Assembly: GCF_001641265.1 (NCBI RefSeq)
Contig: NW_020167521.1
Coordinates: 2,108,001-2,172,000 of the forward strand
Source: Pseudogymnoascus destructans
Lineage: Eukaryota; Ascomycota; Leotiomycetes; Thelebolales; Thelebolaceae
Length of the DNA stretch: 64,000 nucleotides
Direction: 5' to 3'
This document shows, in pieces, positions 21,055-32,244 of this stretch. How positions within the stretch are numbered: the first letter of the stretch is position 1; the number at the start of each line of letters is the position of its first letter. Below the pieces are notes generated by a model. That model was not told the DNA's origin. It saw nothing but the letters and a program-made list of their open reading frames with translations, and made no database searches. The translations under genes and the position numbers were made by a program.

Positions 21055-22894
21055 GATGTGCAGTCGGTGATTGATCTCGGTCGAAAGACAATCTAATGTA
21101 TCGATCGATGGCGAAGATTCAATAATCGAGCGAGCTCCAAGAGACTCAACCTAATGGTTCCTGGTAGTGTGTGGGGTTAGTATATTCGGTTTTTGTGCTC
21201 GATAATCGAAAATGGCTTCGTGAAGAATGGGCCACGGAGGCGATCAGTAGGCTGGTAAGCAATACTGATCTAGTGGACTTTAAAAAGTATTCTTGATAAG
21301 CTTCGAGGATGTTTGGTAGAGCGGTAGAGGATGAGGAGATTAGGGGATATAGAGTGTACAAGTGAAGTGGTGAGAAAAGTGTGAGAGGTGAGGTGTGGGC
21401 GAGACTTTATGGGCTCTCGTCAACAAAACAGGTTGGCACAGCAACGACCCCCAGGGTAGCACCTAGACTAAAACGAGCCAAGTCGAAGTGCTGGCCAGAC
21501 GACGACAACAGTAAAACCAAAAGAAATTGGAGGGGTCTTCGTCCATAAGTATAAGAATTATCCATTGCACTTTTTAATGATTGAATTGATTTATTTTGTT
21601 CACAGAAACCGAAATACTCAACCACCACCAAACATCGCCGAAGTCGGCTCACCGTACCCTCACCATCTCAGCTTCTTGTAGCATGTCAAACTTGATTGAC
21701 TATTAATTGGCCTATTCTATTCATATACCTCTAGAATTTGTTGTCTAATCCTCCTCCCATTCCGTGCCATAATGCTTCAACGCGAAAGCTGCCCAGCCAT
21801 GTGTATCTCCCAAATGCGAAAACTCCAAACTTCTTTGCTTCCCATAACCATCAAAGGCATCGCAGTAACCAGACCCAGCTAATCTAACTCAACCACCGCC
21901 CGCTGAAGTGAACTATCACGAAAGGATCCTTACAAAAAATCCATCACAATCTAGCCATCCATCTCTTGAACACCCCCCGAAAACCCTAGCTACCCAAATG
22001 CGTTTTGACTTCGAAAATGCCGGTATTGCACGCAGACGTACTAACTACAACTCCTCTCCCCCGCATTCATTTCTCCAATATTTGTCTTGGCCGTGAGATC
22101 GCCGTGCAGACCCTTTGTGTTACCTCCCACCGTCCCATCGCATCGGTCGGTCTGCCTGGTCCGGTGACGTCCGCGTCATGGCTGAGGTGGCAGGTCACCA
22201 TCCGAGCGTCTCCCGCCCATGACCAGGGGTATAACCCGCCGCCTAACCCCCAAAACCGAAGTATCTGCCGTCAAAAGTCACATCTCGCCCATCTCGCTGC
22301 ACGAACACGTTCCACGTACATTCCACCACTGCTGCTTGGTATCTCTTGTTTTCTCTGAAAAATAATATTATTTTGAACCCTTGTTACCTGCTGTGTCCCA
22401 ATCCCAGGACGCCGGATTGCTGAGACATTCTCGCGGTGCACGACGTATTACTTTTCGTGTGATGTCACCTTGGTCTGCTGCATAGATTGACCGTGACGAG
22501 ATTTTAGGCCAGAGGTGCGGGGTCGTCTCGAGCCCAACGATCGATCGTGTGTGCGCTTTAGATTGCATCAAGCTGTTCCAGATCGCGGTTAGTGGCATAA
22601 AGGGCCGAATACGACAGAGCACAGAGCCTACAGGCCCGACGATTCACTGATTCTCGGCGTGTCTGGCCGACAAATAAAAATCCAGTCCTCACAAACCGAG
22701 GATGTATCGAAGGTGGGGGTGTCGATACCAAAGTCAGGGGTTGCCTGTAGTAGCGGGGCCGTCACAAAGCTGAGGCCGCGTCGACACTCTGGTCGATAAA
22801 TTAAGACTGGATTCGGATTTGCGATGCTCGCAGAAAAGTGGCACTTGGCCCGTGGAATGCGACGATGCGCTTATTATGTGAGGTATGGCGGGGT
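21055..22894. other. 1.8-kb intergenic region, no gene seen
   Basis: It holds the cdc20 promoter and leader (to about 21.4 kb) and the 3' flank of the methyltransferase gene. No coding pattern, RNA gene or repeat family is recognised. Confidence 0.5.
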
Positions 22895-24044
22895 TCAAGC
22901 GGGACGGCGCGCTGTCCATATGTGCATTTCGCAGTAGACCTCATGCCTCTTCGTGCAGATCTCCCTCTTCACGTCCGCAACCAATCTTGCAACGCGGCCC
23001 CGATCCCAATTAAGGATTCTAGTCATAGGACCCAGAGTCAATGCTTCAAGCCCTTGACACAAGCCCAGGTTGAACCACCTGCCGATATCCTTCTGGTATG
23101 CATCATGTGGCCAGGGGTTGAAAGGTATCTTGATGATTTGTTCTTTGATTCCAACAAATCCCGTATTCTGGAGCATTGATCCAGTTTCGGTATTGTAAGC
23201 CATCGGCTTGTAGGCCTGCTCAGTCGCACTCATGAGGTTGTTCGCCCACTCATATAACGCGGCATTGCGGGGAAGGCTGCCGTTGTCGCATCTAGGACTC
23301 AAGTCGATCTCGATATGCTCTAAATAGCCGAATTGGGGCTTGAGATGCCTATGAGCTGAGTAAGCAGCAGTCCAGTGCCATGTCTACAGGTGTCTAACAT
23401 ACCGAAAGATATTTGCGTATAGTTCCTGGTAACTGGATATCGAACCTGCCAGCATCCGCAGATGTATCAAGTCCCACGAATCCATAGGAAGGCCTTGCCA
23501 GGTTGCTTCGAAATCGCGTCTCCTAAACTGAAGATTTGGGGGAATGCTGCGCAATCTAAGTCAGCCTATGGACTGCTGCATGAGCGCGGCTAAGGCAGGT
23601 GCGCGGTTGGAATGCTTACGTTTGCGGCTGTATCAGTGAAATGTCAATTCCCATAACCTCAGCGCTGGGATACTTGCTGCAGGATCGCTGTCAGCACTGT
23701 GCCAGTTTGAGGGAGCACTATTCTTACTCAGCCATGTCAATCGCCCATATCCCAGTCCCAGTGCCCAAATCCAGTATCCTGTGCCCATCGTAGTTCTTGT
23801 CGTATGGTGCAGAGGAGTGCTCGCCTCGTGCTACAAGGAAGAACTGGTGGAAGATATCCATGCGATCCTTCTCTTCCTGTGCGCGCGCAAGATGTCAGTC
23901 CAGTGTGTGGGGGGCTTGTGAAGCTGCACGAGAAAAGCTTTGTGAGGGGTTCCGTACCTCGTCGCATGGGAACATGTAAATGCCCTTTCGGTAGCCGTGA
24001 TACAAGCGCCCATTCTCTTCGTAATCGGGGGGGTTGCCAGCCAT
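22895..24044 (-). CDS. LaeA-like SAM-dependent methyltransferase
   Basis: Five exons (24044-23958, 23876-23728, 23676-23620, 23546-23403, 23348-22895) splice in frame to 296 residues. The family signature is complete: 'RLYHGYRKGIYMFPCDE' at the N terminus, the SAM-binding loop 'LDLGTGTGIWAID' near residues 64-76, 'YPSAEVMGIDISLIQP', 'NLQFRRRDFEATW', 'WDLIHLRML', and the C-terminal 'IGRWFNLGLCQGLEALTL' and 'YCEMHIWTARRP'. LaeA-like proteins include the velvet partner LaeA and many paralogues, often beside secondary-metabolite clusters; the target here is unknown. Nothing nearby looks like a biosynthetic backbone gene, so this is probably one of the dispersed paralogues. The start is the first in-frame ATG; a further upstream exon cannot be excluded. 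Confidence 0.88.
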
Positions 24045-24389
24045 GGTATGCTGCTGATGAGGGTGAGTACTAGGCGCCAAAGATATCTGTCAGTGTGGCT
24101 GTCCATGAATGAAGGGTGAGCAGCGTGGTGGGGGCAGAGGGAAAAGTGATAGCGAGAGAGGGGCGAGGCTGGTGAGGAATGCGATCACTGATAGGGACTC
24201 GATTGGCACATGGGAAGGAGGGAAGCACGTACCCATTGGTGGCCATCACTACGACCATTGAGCCAGACCTGGGAGGGGACAGTGTCTCAGGATGCTATCT
24301 ATGATGGCGACATGAACTGTGTTTTCGGGTCGTGGACCTTTGCGTTTCGAACGAAACGACGGGTTAAGGTAAGGGTTTCAAAAGCTTTT

Positions 24390-24477
24390 AATAGTAGAAT
24401 AGTAGAATAGTAGAATAGTAGAATAGTAGAATAGTAGAATAGTAGAATAGTAGAATAGTAGAATAGTAGAATAGTAG
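24390..24477. repeat. 8-bp microsatellite AATAGTAG, 11 units
   Basis: Eleven uninterrupted copies of AATAGTAG, about 330 bp upstream of the methyltransferase start codon. Confidence 0.95.
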
Positions 24478-25420
24478 TGGAATAGAGATTCGGTGAGGTA
24501 GGGAGCTGGAGATCGTTGTGGTGATGTTTTATAAACCAAAAAACGTTGGTAGTGAAGTAAGGGTCGCGTATCTGAAAAATGGTGCGAGGCCGGTGTGAGG
24601 GGTTCTTGTGGCGGCGGAACGGGGAATGGGTGGATGGGTGGGTGGGTGGATGGGTGGTGCAGGAAGGTAGCAGGCTACTTTTAAGTGCGAACCTGATTCC
24701 CAAGCGGCAATTGATGGGGTTGGCGTCTAAATTATGTCGTTCGTCCCCCGTCGATGTTGGCTTGGCTCGCACGGATACTCTGGGTACTCTGGGTACTCTG
24801 GTACTCAAGTACTCGAGTACTCCAGTCGGTATTATCGTACTTTTATACTCCACAATAATTGCCAGCACCAGCTAACTTTGTCGTTGAGTAGCTGTTTGTT
24901 GTAAAATTGATGTGATTGTGATAGTGATAGTGATAGTGATTGTGCCTTGCCCCCTGGTTTCGGTACATGCACCAGAGGAGCGTTATTCATGCAGCGAGCT
25001 ACTGTACCTTGCGGTATGTCTGATTGTGGGATTGTGGGATGGGATTGTGGGATGGTGGGATGGGGGATTGTCCCAGTGGGATTGTGGGATTGTGGTCGAC
25101 CCAGAAAGTTGCCCCACGCAGTGTGTGTTTGCACCGTGGGCATCTGCCCTTGTCAATATGTGCTGGCATGGTAGCGTTTACTCTAGCGTTGTTTCGTTGC
25201 TCAAACTGCTGCCGAGCAGGGGCTATCGGACGGTGGTTTTTGGTGGAGATTTGGTGCTGATGTTGAGAAAGTGAAGGCTCTTGGCGACAACGTTTTGGTG
25301 ACGAAGTATGGAGAAGAGATGGATGGATGTTAGAAAAGGATAAGGGGGGAGGGCAAGGAGGGCAAGCCTCATAAAGTGCATATGCGTGCCATGGGGTGAA
25401 GGCGGTTCGCTTTTGATATC

Positions 25421-25515
25421 CCATCCCATCCCATCCCATCCCATCCCATCTCATCCCATCCCATCTCATCCCATCCCATCCCATCTCATCCCATCCCATC
25501 CCATCCCATCCCATT
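25421..25515. repeat. 5-bp satellite CCCAT, ~19 units
   Basis: Consecutive CCCAT pentamers with a few CTCAT variants at regular intervals. Confidence 0.9.
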
Positions 25516-25876
25516 CAGCACGGCCTCGCGTTGGATGTAACTCGATCGTCCCATTTCTCAACCTAGCGTACTGCTCGCTTACATCAACGACCGATATAGT
25601 ACTCCGTGATACGGGTACAACACCCCTCCTCCCCAGCCGTGCACGTACACGTACGTAGTGTACATAAGAGTTGCAATCCATTGCACAGATGTATACCCTT
25701 GCTACAATCTGCAATCGTGTGCGGAATCGTGGTGTGCGGAATCGTGTGACCGGTACAACAAGCAACAACGATCCAAAAGACAGCGAGCCAGGTAGGCGGG
25801 TGGGTTGCCCGTCGCGTCATACCTTGGAAACCGGGCATGATTGGCTCCGTTCCAACACAAAAGACCATATGCCTCT

Positions 25877-26022
25877 GGGGTAGGGGAAGGGTAGGGGAAG
25901 GGTAGGGGAAGGGTAGGGGAAGGATAGGGGAAGGGTAGGGGAAGGATAGGGGAAGGATAGGGGAAGGATAGGGGAAGGGTAGGGGAAGGGTAGGGGAAGG
26001 GTAGGGGAAGGGTAGGGGAAGG
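25877..26022. repeat. 11-bp satellite GGGGAAGGGTA, ~13 units
   Basis: Head-to-tail 11-bp units; several carry GGATA in place of GGGTA. The strand is strongly G-rich (potential G-quadruplex). Confidence 0.9.
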
Positions 26023-26482
26023 AGAGTCTCATCATTGACTGTGCTGATCTCATACATGTCCTCGACCTCGGTCGGTGCTTCAGCCGGGCGTAACGCGGCG
26101 GAGGGGGTCGTCGGGTTTGGGGTCGGTGCTGGTGATGGTGATGTCTTCATCATTGTGCGTAGAGAGTATAGCGTGTCTACTGTATTGGAATCTTGAACTG
26201 CCAATCTCCTGCCTATGATTCCGGGCGGACCATCGTTCCGGCAGGTACGGAGTAAGGTCGGGCGAAATGCCCTGATGCATCGGGATCAGAAGGGCAACTA
26301 CTGCAATCCTCAAACATACCTAGTCATGTGCATGACAAAGTGCCAACAAGGTGGTTTCGGCCCCGGAAACATGTTTCAGAGTGCTCTGGGCGCTTGCGGA
26401 TATGTGGAGGACTTTACCAACCGAACGACCGGACTTGTTGAGTCGGCGATTTTGGGACGAGAGACCTCGCATCACTCAAATT

Positions 26483-26899
26483 CTAATATTTTATTGGCTT
26501 CTGACATGTGCTATGGTAGCTGTGGTAACTACATGGTTTGTTGCCTACTTCAGCGACGTTCCAGAATGGGATGTTTCTCATGAATGCTGGAACGGCGCTA
26601 TGCACTTCGGCAACAAAAAATGCCACGACGATGCAGACGGTGTTGTGTGCAACCGATACAGATTTTCCAGTCGGTCGGTATAATGTACACACGGAACAGA
26701 TTTTCCGGGCGTTCGTGGTAGGACTTAGCAGCCGAACCAGGATATCCTTCAGCCAGATGCTAGTTTTCAAAGAAACAAGTGTAAAAACTTGGAGGAGGTG
26801 CTTGCAAGACACTGCGAGAGCAAGCTGGTCAATATCATCGACCTCCTTGAAAATAGCAATGAGAATCTCCATTGGCAGTTGGACAAGTGGGTGCACCAC
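26483..26899 (-). pseudogene. F-box-like fragment
   Basis: A minus-strand frame of 138 residues lacks an ATG at its upstream end but carries 'LPMEILIAIFKEVDDIDQLA' followed by 'CKHLLQV', which has the spacing of an F-box helix bundle (Pro-x-Glu-Ile, then Asp, then Cys-Lys). F-box proteins link substrates to SCF ubiquitin ligases via Skp1. The rest of the frame shows no repeat domain. A TACTAAC branch site and acceptor lie just upstream (about 26935-26955), suggesting an upstream exon, but joining it does not give a clean frame. I treat it as a truncated or decayed gene at the edge of the transposon region. Confidence 0.35.
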
Positions 26900-27484
26900 G
26901 GCTTGCGTTTTGCAAGGTATTCAGCACCTGGTAAGACGTAGTTAGTATCACCCGTAGAGGTAAAAGTAGCTTTTTTAATGCTCACTTCGCTTGGTACTGT
27001 GGATTTTTTTCACGGCCGCGCGAACGGGTCGAAATATTCCATGTTGACGGTATAACAGGTGTCTCGGGGAGGTGGAAGACGGCAGACAAATTGCTGTGTT
27101 GTCGAGGAGCAGGGGCTCTCCCAAGGCGCAAGGGAGTTTGTTTGTAAAAATCGCATGCAGCCGCCTACGTCAAGTGATCTCTTCCATACATACATCCAAC
27201 ATCATAATATATTCAACTATAAGCGCAAAACTGTCATTCCAACATCGTTCCAACACATCCGCCTGTTCCAGCTCCAACAAACGCTAGGACGCCCCTTACC
27301 TACTGTTATGCCTTATCCCTTACTTACATTCACGATAAGCCAAATCAGACCTTGTAATAACTTGATAATCGGCTGGATAACCTATAACGTATTTGTACAC
27401 CGAACGGTCCAACACACCAAACGGTCCACTTTCCTGTCTAATTTACCACTTAACCTTCACAACCACTTTTCTCCCTCATTAAAA

Positions 27485-28020
27485 ATGGAATCTTCTTCAA
27501 ACGAGAACCGTATACACCTTGCAATTAAGGCCCTTTAAAAAGAACCGAAACTAACTATCCGACTGCTGCAAGGATATATACCTGGTCTCCTATACAACCC
27601 TCATATGCCGACGCGCTAGAGACAAAACACGACGCGATATTATGGCCAATTCAAGGAATTTGACCAATCTAGAGGAGGAAGTGCTTCTTGAGCGTATTCT
27701 TAACTTAGATTTGCGAGGATTTCAGCCCCAGCTTAGCGATATCCAAGAAATGGCTAATCGCCTTCGTATGGACCGCAACGCTTTGTACAGCGCCAACCCG
27801 AGCTTATCACACGTTAGCAACACAATTGCTAAATACAGCATCTAAGAGTTGGACACCTACAATTTTGATGAGACTGGGTTTTAAATATGCATGCTCTTAA
27901 GCGCAAGGATGTTTATCGCCTCCTAGTCCTCAATGGACACGAAAGCCACCACTTAGTTGAATTTGAAGATTGCTGTCAAGCTAGCAACATTATCACACTC
28001 TATGTGCCTCACCTCCTCTA
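27485..28020 (+). pseudogene. Internally deleted Fot1/pogo transposase relic
   Basis: The stretch is alignable to the 5' part of the better copy at 30136: an N-terminal HTH-like region ('LEEEVLLERILNLDLRGF', 'IQEMANRLR'), then 'YNFDETGF' (first catalytic Asp region), directly followed by the 'YRLLVLNGHESHHLVEFE' second-Asp region. About 300 bp between those motifs are deleted and several stops interrupt the frame. The sequence differs enough from the 30-kb copy to be another subfamily. I could not find its terminal repeats. Confidence 0.7.
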
Positions 28021-28082
28021 GTTAGTCGAATTGGTAGAGGAAGGGGGATCGGGGAAAGTAGAAAGTAGGCTAATTAGGGGGG

Positions 28083-28192
28083 TGTTACGGCTACAGTAAC
28101 GTGACGTCATGGTTACGGGGCTAGCGGGGGTAAAGCGTTCTTTTTTACTAGTTTACATGATAACTTATGATTCTTTTACCCATATAATATTA
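28083..28192 (+). repeat. LTR-C-like 5' end (fragment)
   Basis: TGTTACGGCTACAGTAACGTG and the following ~20 bases match the start of the C-family LTR at 34346, then diverge. A possible TTACA end falls near 28192. No target duplication is seen. Confidence 0.4.
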
Positions 28193-28969
28193 CAACGACA
28201 TATAGGGCTCAGACTCCACATCTCCAACCGGCCAACTCTCTATCCCGCCTAACCCGAATTTCTTCAACAGTGTGGGTTTAGCACGCGCAAACGACCGAGC
28301 ATAGCCAACAAATCTGGTCCGGGTGTGGTGGTGGTCAGACAAAAATATGAATTCCGACAGCGTGGTTCAGACGCTTTTCAATGCGACTGTGGCAGGGGTT
28401 GACATGTGGAGCTTCACAGTCAATACGTAGTCGCCTATCGATCGGTCGGGGAGGAAGATGGCGAAGCTACTTTTTTTCAGCTCATCCAGCACACAGCCCT
28501 TTTCGCTGAATGGCCTTCCCCTTTGAATCCTGCGGGTAGATGGATAAAGCCGTATCTTACTCAAAGCGTCATGCTCCGTCCGAAGAAAGCAAGGAGAGCT
28601 CTGAACGACTTGACAGGCTGCCCTATCCTCCAGACGCGGAGTCTTCCAAGCATTTCATCGTACTCCGTATGCCGAATACGCTGTGGATGGATCATCTGTA
28701 TTTTTATGCCCCCCTTCCCAGCATTCTCGGCCGTGTTTCTGCGCACAGAACTACTTACCTTGGCTGCCCCATCCGCCCTCCAAATGATTTACAGCACGGC
28801 CCGCCGGACGCGCCCATGACTGCCCTTTGCGATCATCAGGTCACATTATGACGCTGATTGCTGATTCTGGTGCTTTGGGGGCATTGTTGGGCACTAGAGA
28901 ACTTGCTCATGCCGAGGACGGGCCTTGGCATGATGGATGGAAGAATGGGGGATGGGGATTATTGTTGGA

Positions 28970-29163
28970 AAAAATACGATGCGCACCCCTTTGGGTTTGG
29001 CTGCCAATGAGCCACCAAGTGGGCCGGCCCCAACCCCCCTGTAGCCACCTCGTAAGCGCAGTCGTGAGGCCTCAAAACTTTTTTTACGATAAAATGGGGT
29101 CGCCGTAGGCGAGGGAAAATTTGAATTTTAGAGAAATCACTTGCGCATGCGCATCGTATTTTT
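28970..29163. repeat. Candidate MITE: 17-bp terminal inverted repeats, ~194 bp
   Basis: AAAAAATACGATGCGCA at 28970-28986 recurs as its exact reverse complement at 29147-29163. The interior has no coding capacity. No convincing target duplication is visible, so this may be a relic. Confidence 0.4.
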
Positions 29164-29628
29164 TCACCTATGAATTCGGCAAACGAGTAAAAAATCACCT
29201 GCGCAATACGCAGATGATTCCTCGTTTCCTCGAGGATTTTGAAATAAAGCCATGTAAACACTGTTTTTAGAGTATAAATTGCTCTATATAGCCTATGGCC
29301 TACTATATACTAGAACCTATGCTACCACTATACACTTATATTGTTATTTTATCGCCATAAACGAGCAATATCAACATCCTTCTTCATAAGTACTGCTCCT
29401 TTCTCTCATGCCCCACGATGCATTAAGTAGTCCTTCCTTGCTATATCTACATCAGCTTTATCAGCTGCTTTGCGCTCCTCCTAGAGAGTACTATAGAGTC
29501 TCATTATGGACAAGAACTTGCCATACTTCTCCCAATCTCGCTAGCACGCAACAAATGAGTAATAAACAAACTAATATATTCGTTAGCATCAAGGTAATAA
29601 GGTGTATTAGAGTAGCTTACCCTCCATT

Positions 29629-29886
29629 TGTCACGGTTCACCAAGGCATAGGGCGCCAGTTGGGTATTATGAATTAAACTCAATCTAGAGAAGAAAGGAA
29701 AGAGAAGAGGAGCACTCGAGCAGTGGCTCGATCTATATACAGCTATGTTGTTGTGGAGTGAATTCTCTTTAGTGAGACCAGTTCTGAGAATTCACTCCAC
29801 AACTGAAAACTTCGCTCCAACCCCGGAAAGCTCCCCACACCCCTGAACCCCCACTCGAGCTGCAAGGCGCACTTGATATCGTAACA
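29629..29886 (+). repeat. Solo LTR, family B (258 bp), TSD CCATT
   Basis: Begins TGTCACGGTTCACC and ends ATATCGTAACA. It is flanked by CCATT at 29624-29628 and 29887-29891. Contains an internal 17-bp inverted repeat (TTGTGGAGTGAATTCTC and its complement, about 29752-29802). Same length and ends as the copies at 33656 and 35996. Confidence 0.92.
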
Positions 29887-29969
29887 CCATTAACACTAGT
29901 TATTCTGAATTACCTTCTAGTAAGTTGGAAGACTGTCTTTATATAGTATCTTCTAATACATAAGTGGTA

Positions 29970-31896
29970 ACGTGCGTGCATAACGAATGATACAACATAA
30001 CGAATGATACAACATAACGAATGATACAACATAACGAATGATACAACATAACGAATGATACAACATAACGAATGATACACTACCTTGAATCCACACAACT
30101 CCTCTAGTAAACAGTAAATCCCTTCACAACAAAAGATGCCGCAGAAAAACGATGAACGCCAAGATATATTAGCTCTTCAGGCAATGCAAAATGACCCTAA
30201 GCTAAGTGCTCGAGCTGCTGGAAAGCTCTATTCTGTCAATCATCAGAAGCTTAGTCGTCGTAAGCATGGTATGCATTCATGACGCGATATTTCTGCCAAT
30301 TTGCGGCAAATAACCGACTTAGAGGAATCAATCCTTATCCAGTATATTCTCGACCTAGCTGCTAAAGGATTTCCTCCCCGATTGTCTGTTGTGGGAGATA
30401 TTGCAAATTGACTTCTCGTGACAAGCGACGCGTTACCTGTCAAGACGCGCTGGGCTTCCAACTTTGTCAAACGTCGCATAGAACTCAAAACAAGGTTCCA
30501 GCGCAAATACGACTATCAGAGGGCTAAATGCGAAGACCCAGTAATTATTCGTTGCTGGTTTGAGCTTGTGCGAAACACAATTGTGAAGTACGGCATCCAC
30601 GATGCGGATATTTACAACTTCGATGAGACAGGGTTTATGATGGGCATTATTTCAACTGCAACAGTGGTAACAAGCTCTGATGGATGTATGAAGGCAAAGA
30701 AAGTACAGCCTGGCAATCGTGAATGGGCTACAGTAATACAGGGTGTTAATTCCCAAGGTTGGGCGATTCCACCATTTATTATTGTTGCAGGCAAAAACCA
30801 CCTCACGTCTTGGTATGAAAACAGCGGATTTCCACCAAACTGGGTAATTGCTGTTACAGATAATGGTTGGACAACAAATGAGAAAGGCATGGATTGGAAC
30901 CAACATTTCGAGAAGCATACAAAACCTCGAACTGTAGGTGGTTATCGTTTGTTGATCGTTGATGGTCATGAAAGCCATCACTCAGACGAATTTGAGGAAT
31001 ACTGCAAGGAAAACAATATTATCACTCTATGTATGCCAGCTCATTCTTCTCATATCCTCCAACCACTCGATGTTGGGTGTTTTGGCCCACTGAAAAGGGC
31101 TTATGGGCAGCAAATCAAAAACATGATGCAGGCTCACATCACGCATATTACGAAGGATGACTTCTTTCCCGCATTTCACGCTGCTTTCTTTATTGCAATG
31201 ACTGAAAACAACATCCGAGGAGGCTTCCGAGGCACTGGGCTTTTCCCATTTGATCCTGATAGTGTGGTTTCTATGCTTGATCTCAGATTTAGAACCCCAA
31301 CACCACAAAACTCCCGCCCTAGCACCACTCAACCTTGGGTTTCCCAGACACCAAATAACCAAAATGAAGCCTTATCACAGACAGCTTTCATTAAAAATCG
31401 AATTGCACATCATCAAAATAGCTCACCAACCTCTATTTACAATGCTGTTGACCAATTTGCAAAGGGAGCATCACAAATGATGTATCAATTAGCATTGTTA
31501 AAAGCAGAGAACGAAATGCTTCAGCAAGGGATGGAACAACTTAGAAACGCAGAAGGGCTAAAAAAACACGCCTACAGCAAGGAGGATCACTTACACAATA
31601 CGAAGCACAAGAGTTACAAGATGAGAGGGACCTTGCACAACAAGTAAAGCAAGAAACACAGGCAGGGAGTGGTCGGAAGCCAAGGAAAGAAACACGCGTA
31701 AGGTGCTGTGGCAACTGTGGTGGCACAAAACACAATGCACGCACCTGTCAGATGGTAATAGAGGTATCTGAGGATGAGTATTCTACATAGCTTTAATTGA
31801 TTTATAGCGTTGTAGTGGAATTATCATAGTATTTGTTAAGTGAGCACATTGGACTGTATCATTCGTTATGTTGTATCATACGTTATGCACGCACGT
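29970..31896 (+). mobile_element. Fot1/pogo-type DNA transposon, 1,927 bp, TA target duplication
   Basis: The element is bounded by TA dinucleotides (29968-29969, 31897-31898). The terminal inverted repeats start ACGTGCGTGCATAACG on the left and are matched by the complement on the right over about 40 bp with one mismatch. The left end additionally carries about six tandem copies of a 17-bp unit (CATAACGAATGATACAA), of which the right end has about two. Inside lies one transposase reading frame with two nonsense codons and a frameshift, so the copy is not autonomous as read. Confidence 0.9.
30136..31790 (+). pseudogene. Fot1/pogo transposase (two nonsense codons, one frameshift)
   Basis: Reading from ATG 30136, the frame meets TGA at 30280 and 30409; both look like CGA codons changed by C-to-T (contexts 'HS*RDI' and 'IAN*LL'). 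The rest is a full transposase: CENP-B-type HTH, then the DDE/D core with 'YNFDETGFMMG', 'RLLIVDGHESHHSDEF' and 'HILQPLDVGCFGPLKRAY'. Downstream, a poly-A run near 31557-31566 shifts the frame; the alternative frame continues through a coiled coil to a zinc knuckle 'CCGNCGGTKHNARTC' and stops at 31790. Fot1/pogo transposases cut and paste elements at TA sites. The C-terminal CCHC knuckle is a feature of fungal members. The decay pattern matches the CpG-directed damage seen at 1.7-3.3 kb. Confidence 0.9.
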
Positions 31897-31999
31897 TATA
31901 CTTTAGTCATTAATAACAAGGGTTTTTTCCTTGTCCTAGTCGAGGATAAGCTGTGGTAATTCCTTATATGCTTGATCATCATGTTACCATAGCCATAAC

Positions 32000-32244
32000 A
32001 CTAGGTCCCCCTCCTAAAGGCCTAGTCCCTTAGGTCTTGCTAATTAAGGAAATCGCTAATTACTTAAGTAGGGTAATGCCTACTTAATTGCCAAGTAGGT
32101 TGCGCTACTTATTATGTCTTCTAGTAGACACACAAAAATCAAAGAATGTCATTCTTCTTATAGACTGTATCGAAAGAACAGCAACCTAATGTTGCCATGT
32201 TCTAGCTGTCTTTATAACAAACGATCTTGTATCGTTGTTGCTAA
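32000..32244. other. Relic sequence between transposon and gypsy fragment
   Basis: No gene seen. The bases ending at 32000 resemble the inverted start of the C-family LTR; the rest is AT-rich with small hairpins. Confidence 0.35.

Larger units (their letters stand above)
24045..26482. other. Satellite-rich spacer with no gene
   Basis: Between the methyltransferase and the transposon region I find only short shadow frames and at least four kinds of simple tandem repeat, listed separately. A run of about six imperfect GGGATTGT/GGGATGG units lies at about 25025-25095. Confidence 0.6.

Noticed and set aside
22895..24044. LaeA-like gene as a marker of a secondary-metabolite cluster
   Set aside because: No polyketide synthase, NRPS, terpene cyclase, P450 or transporter gene is seen nearby.
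25024..25514. Frames with repeated 'GWDGMGWD' or 'PSHPIPSHP' peptides
   Set aside because: Translations of the CCCAT satellite.
29985..30080. CRISPR-like direct repeats
   Set aside because: 17-bp units are contiguous without spacers and belong to a transposon terminus; the organism is a eukaryote.
30136..31790. Poly-A frameshift in the pogo transposase as programmed frameshifting
   Set aside because: Two upstream nonsense codons already disable this copy, so a simple indel is the better explanation.
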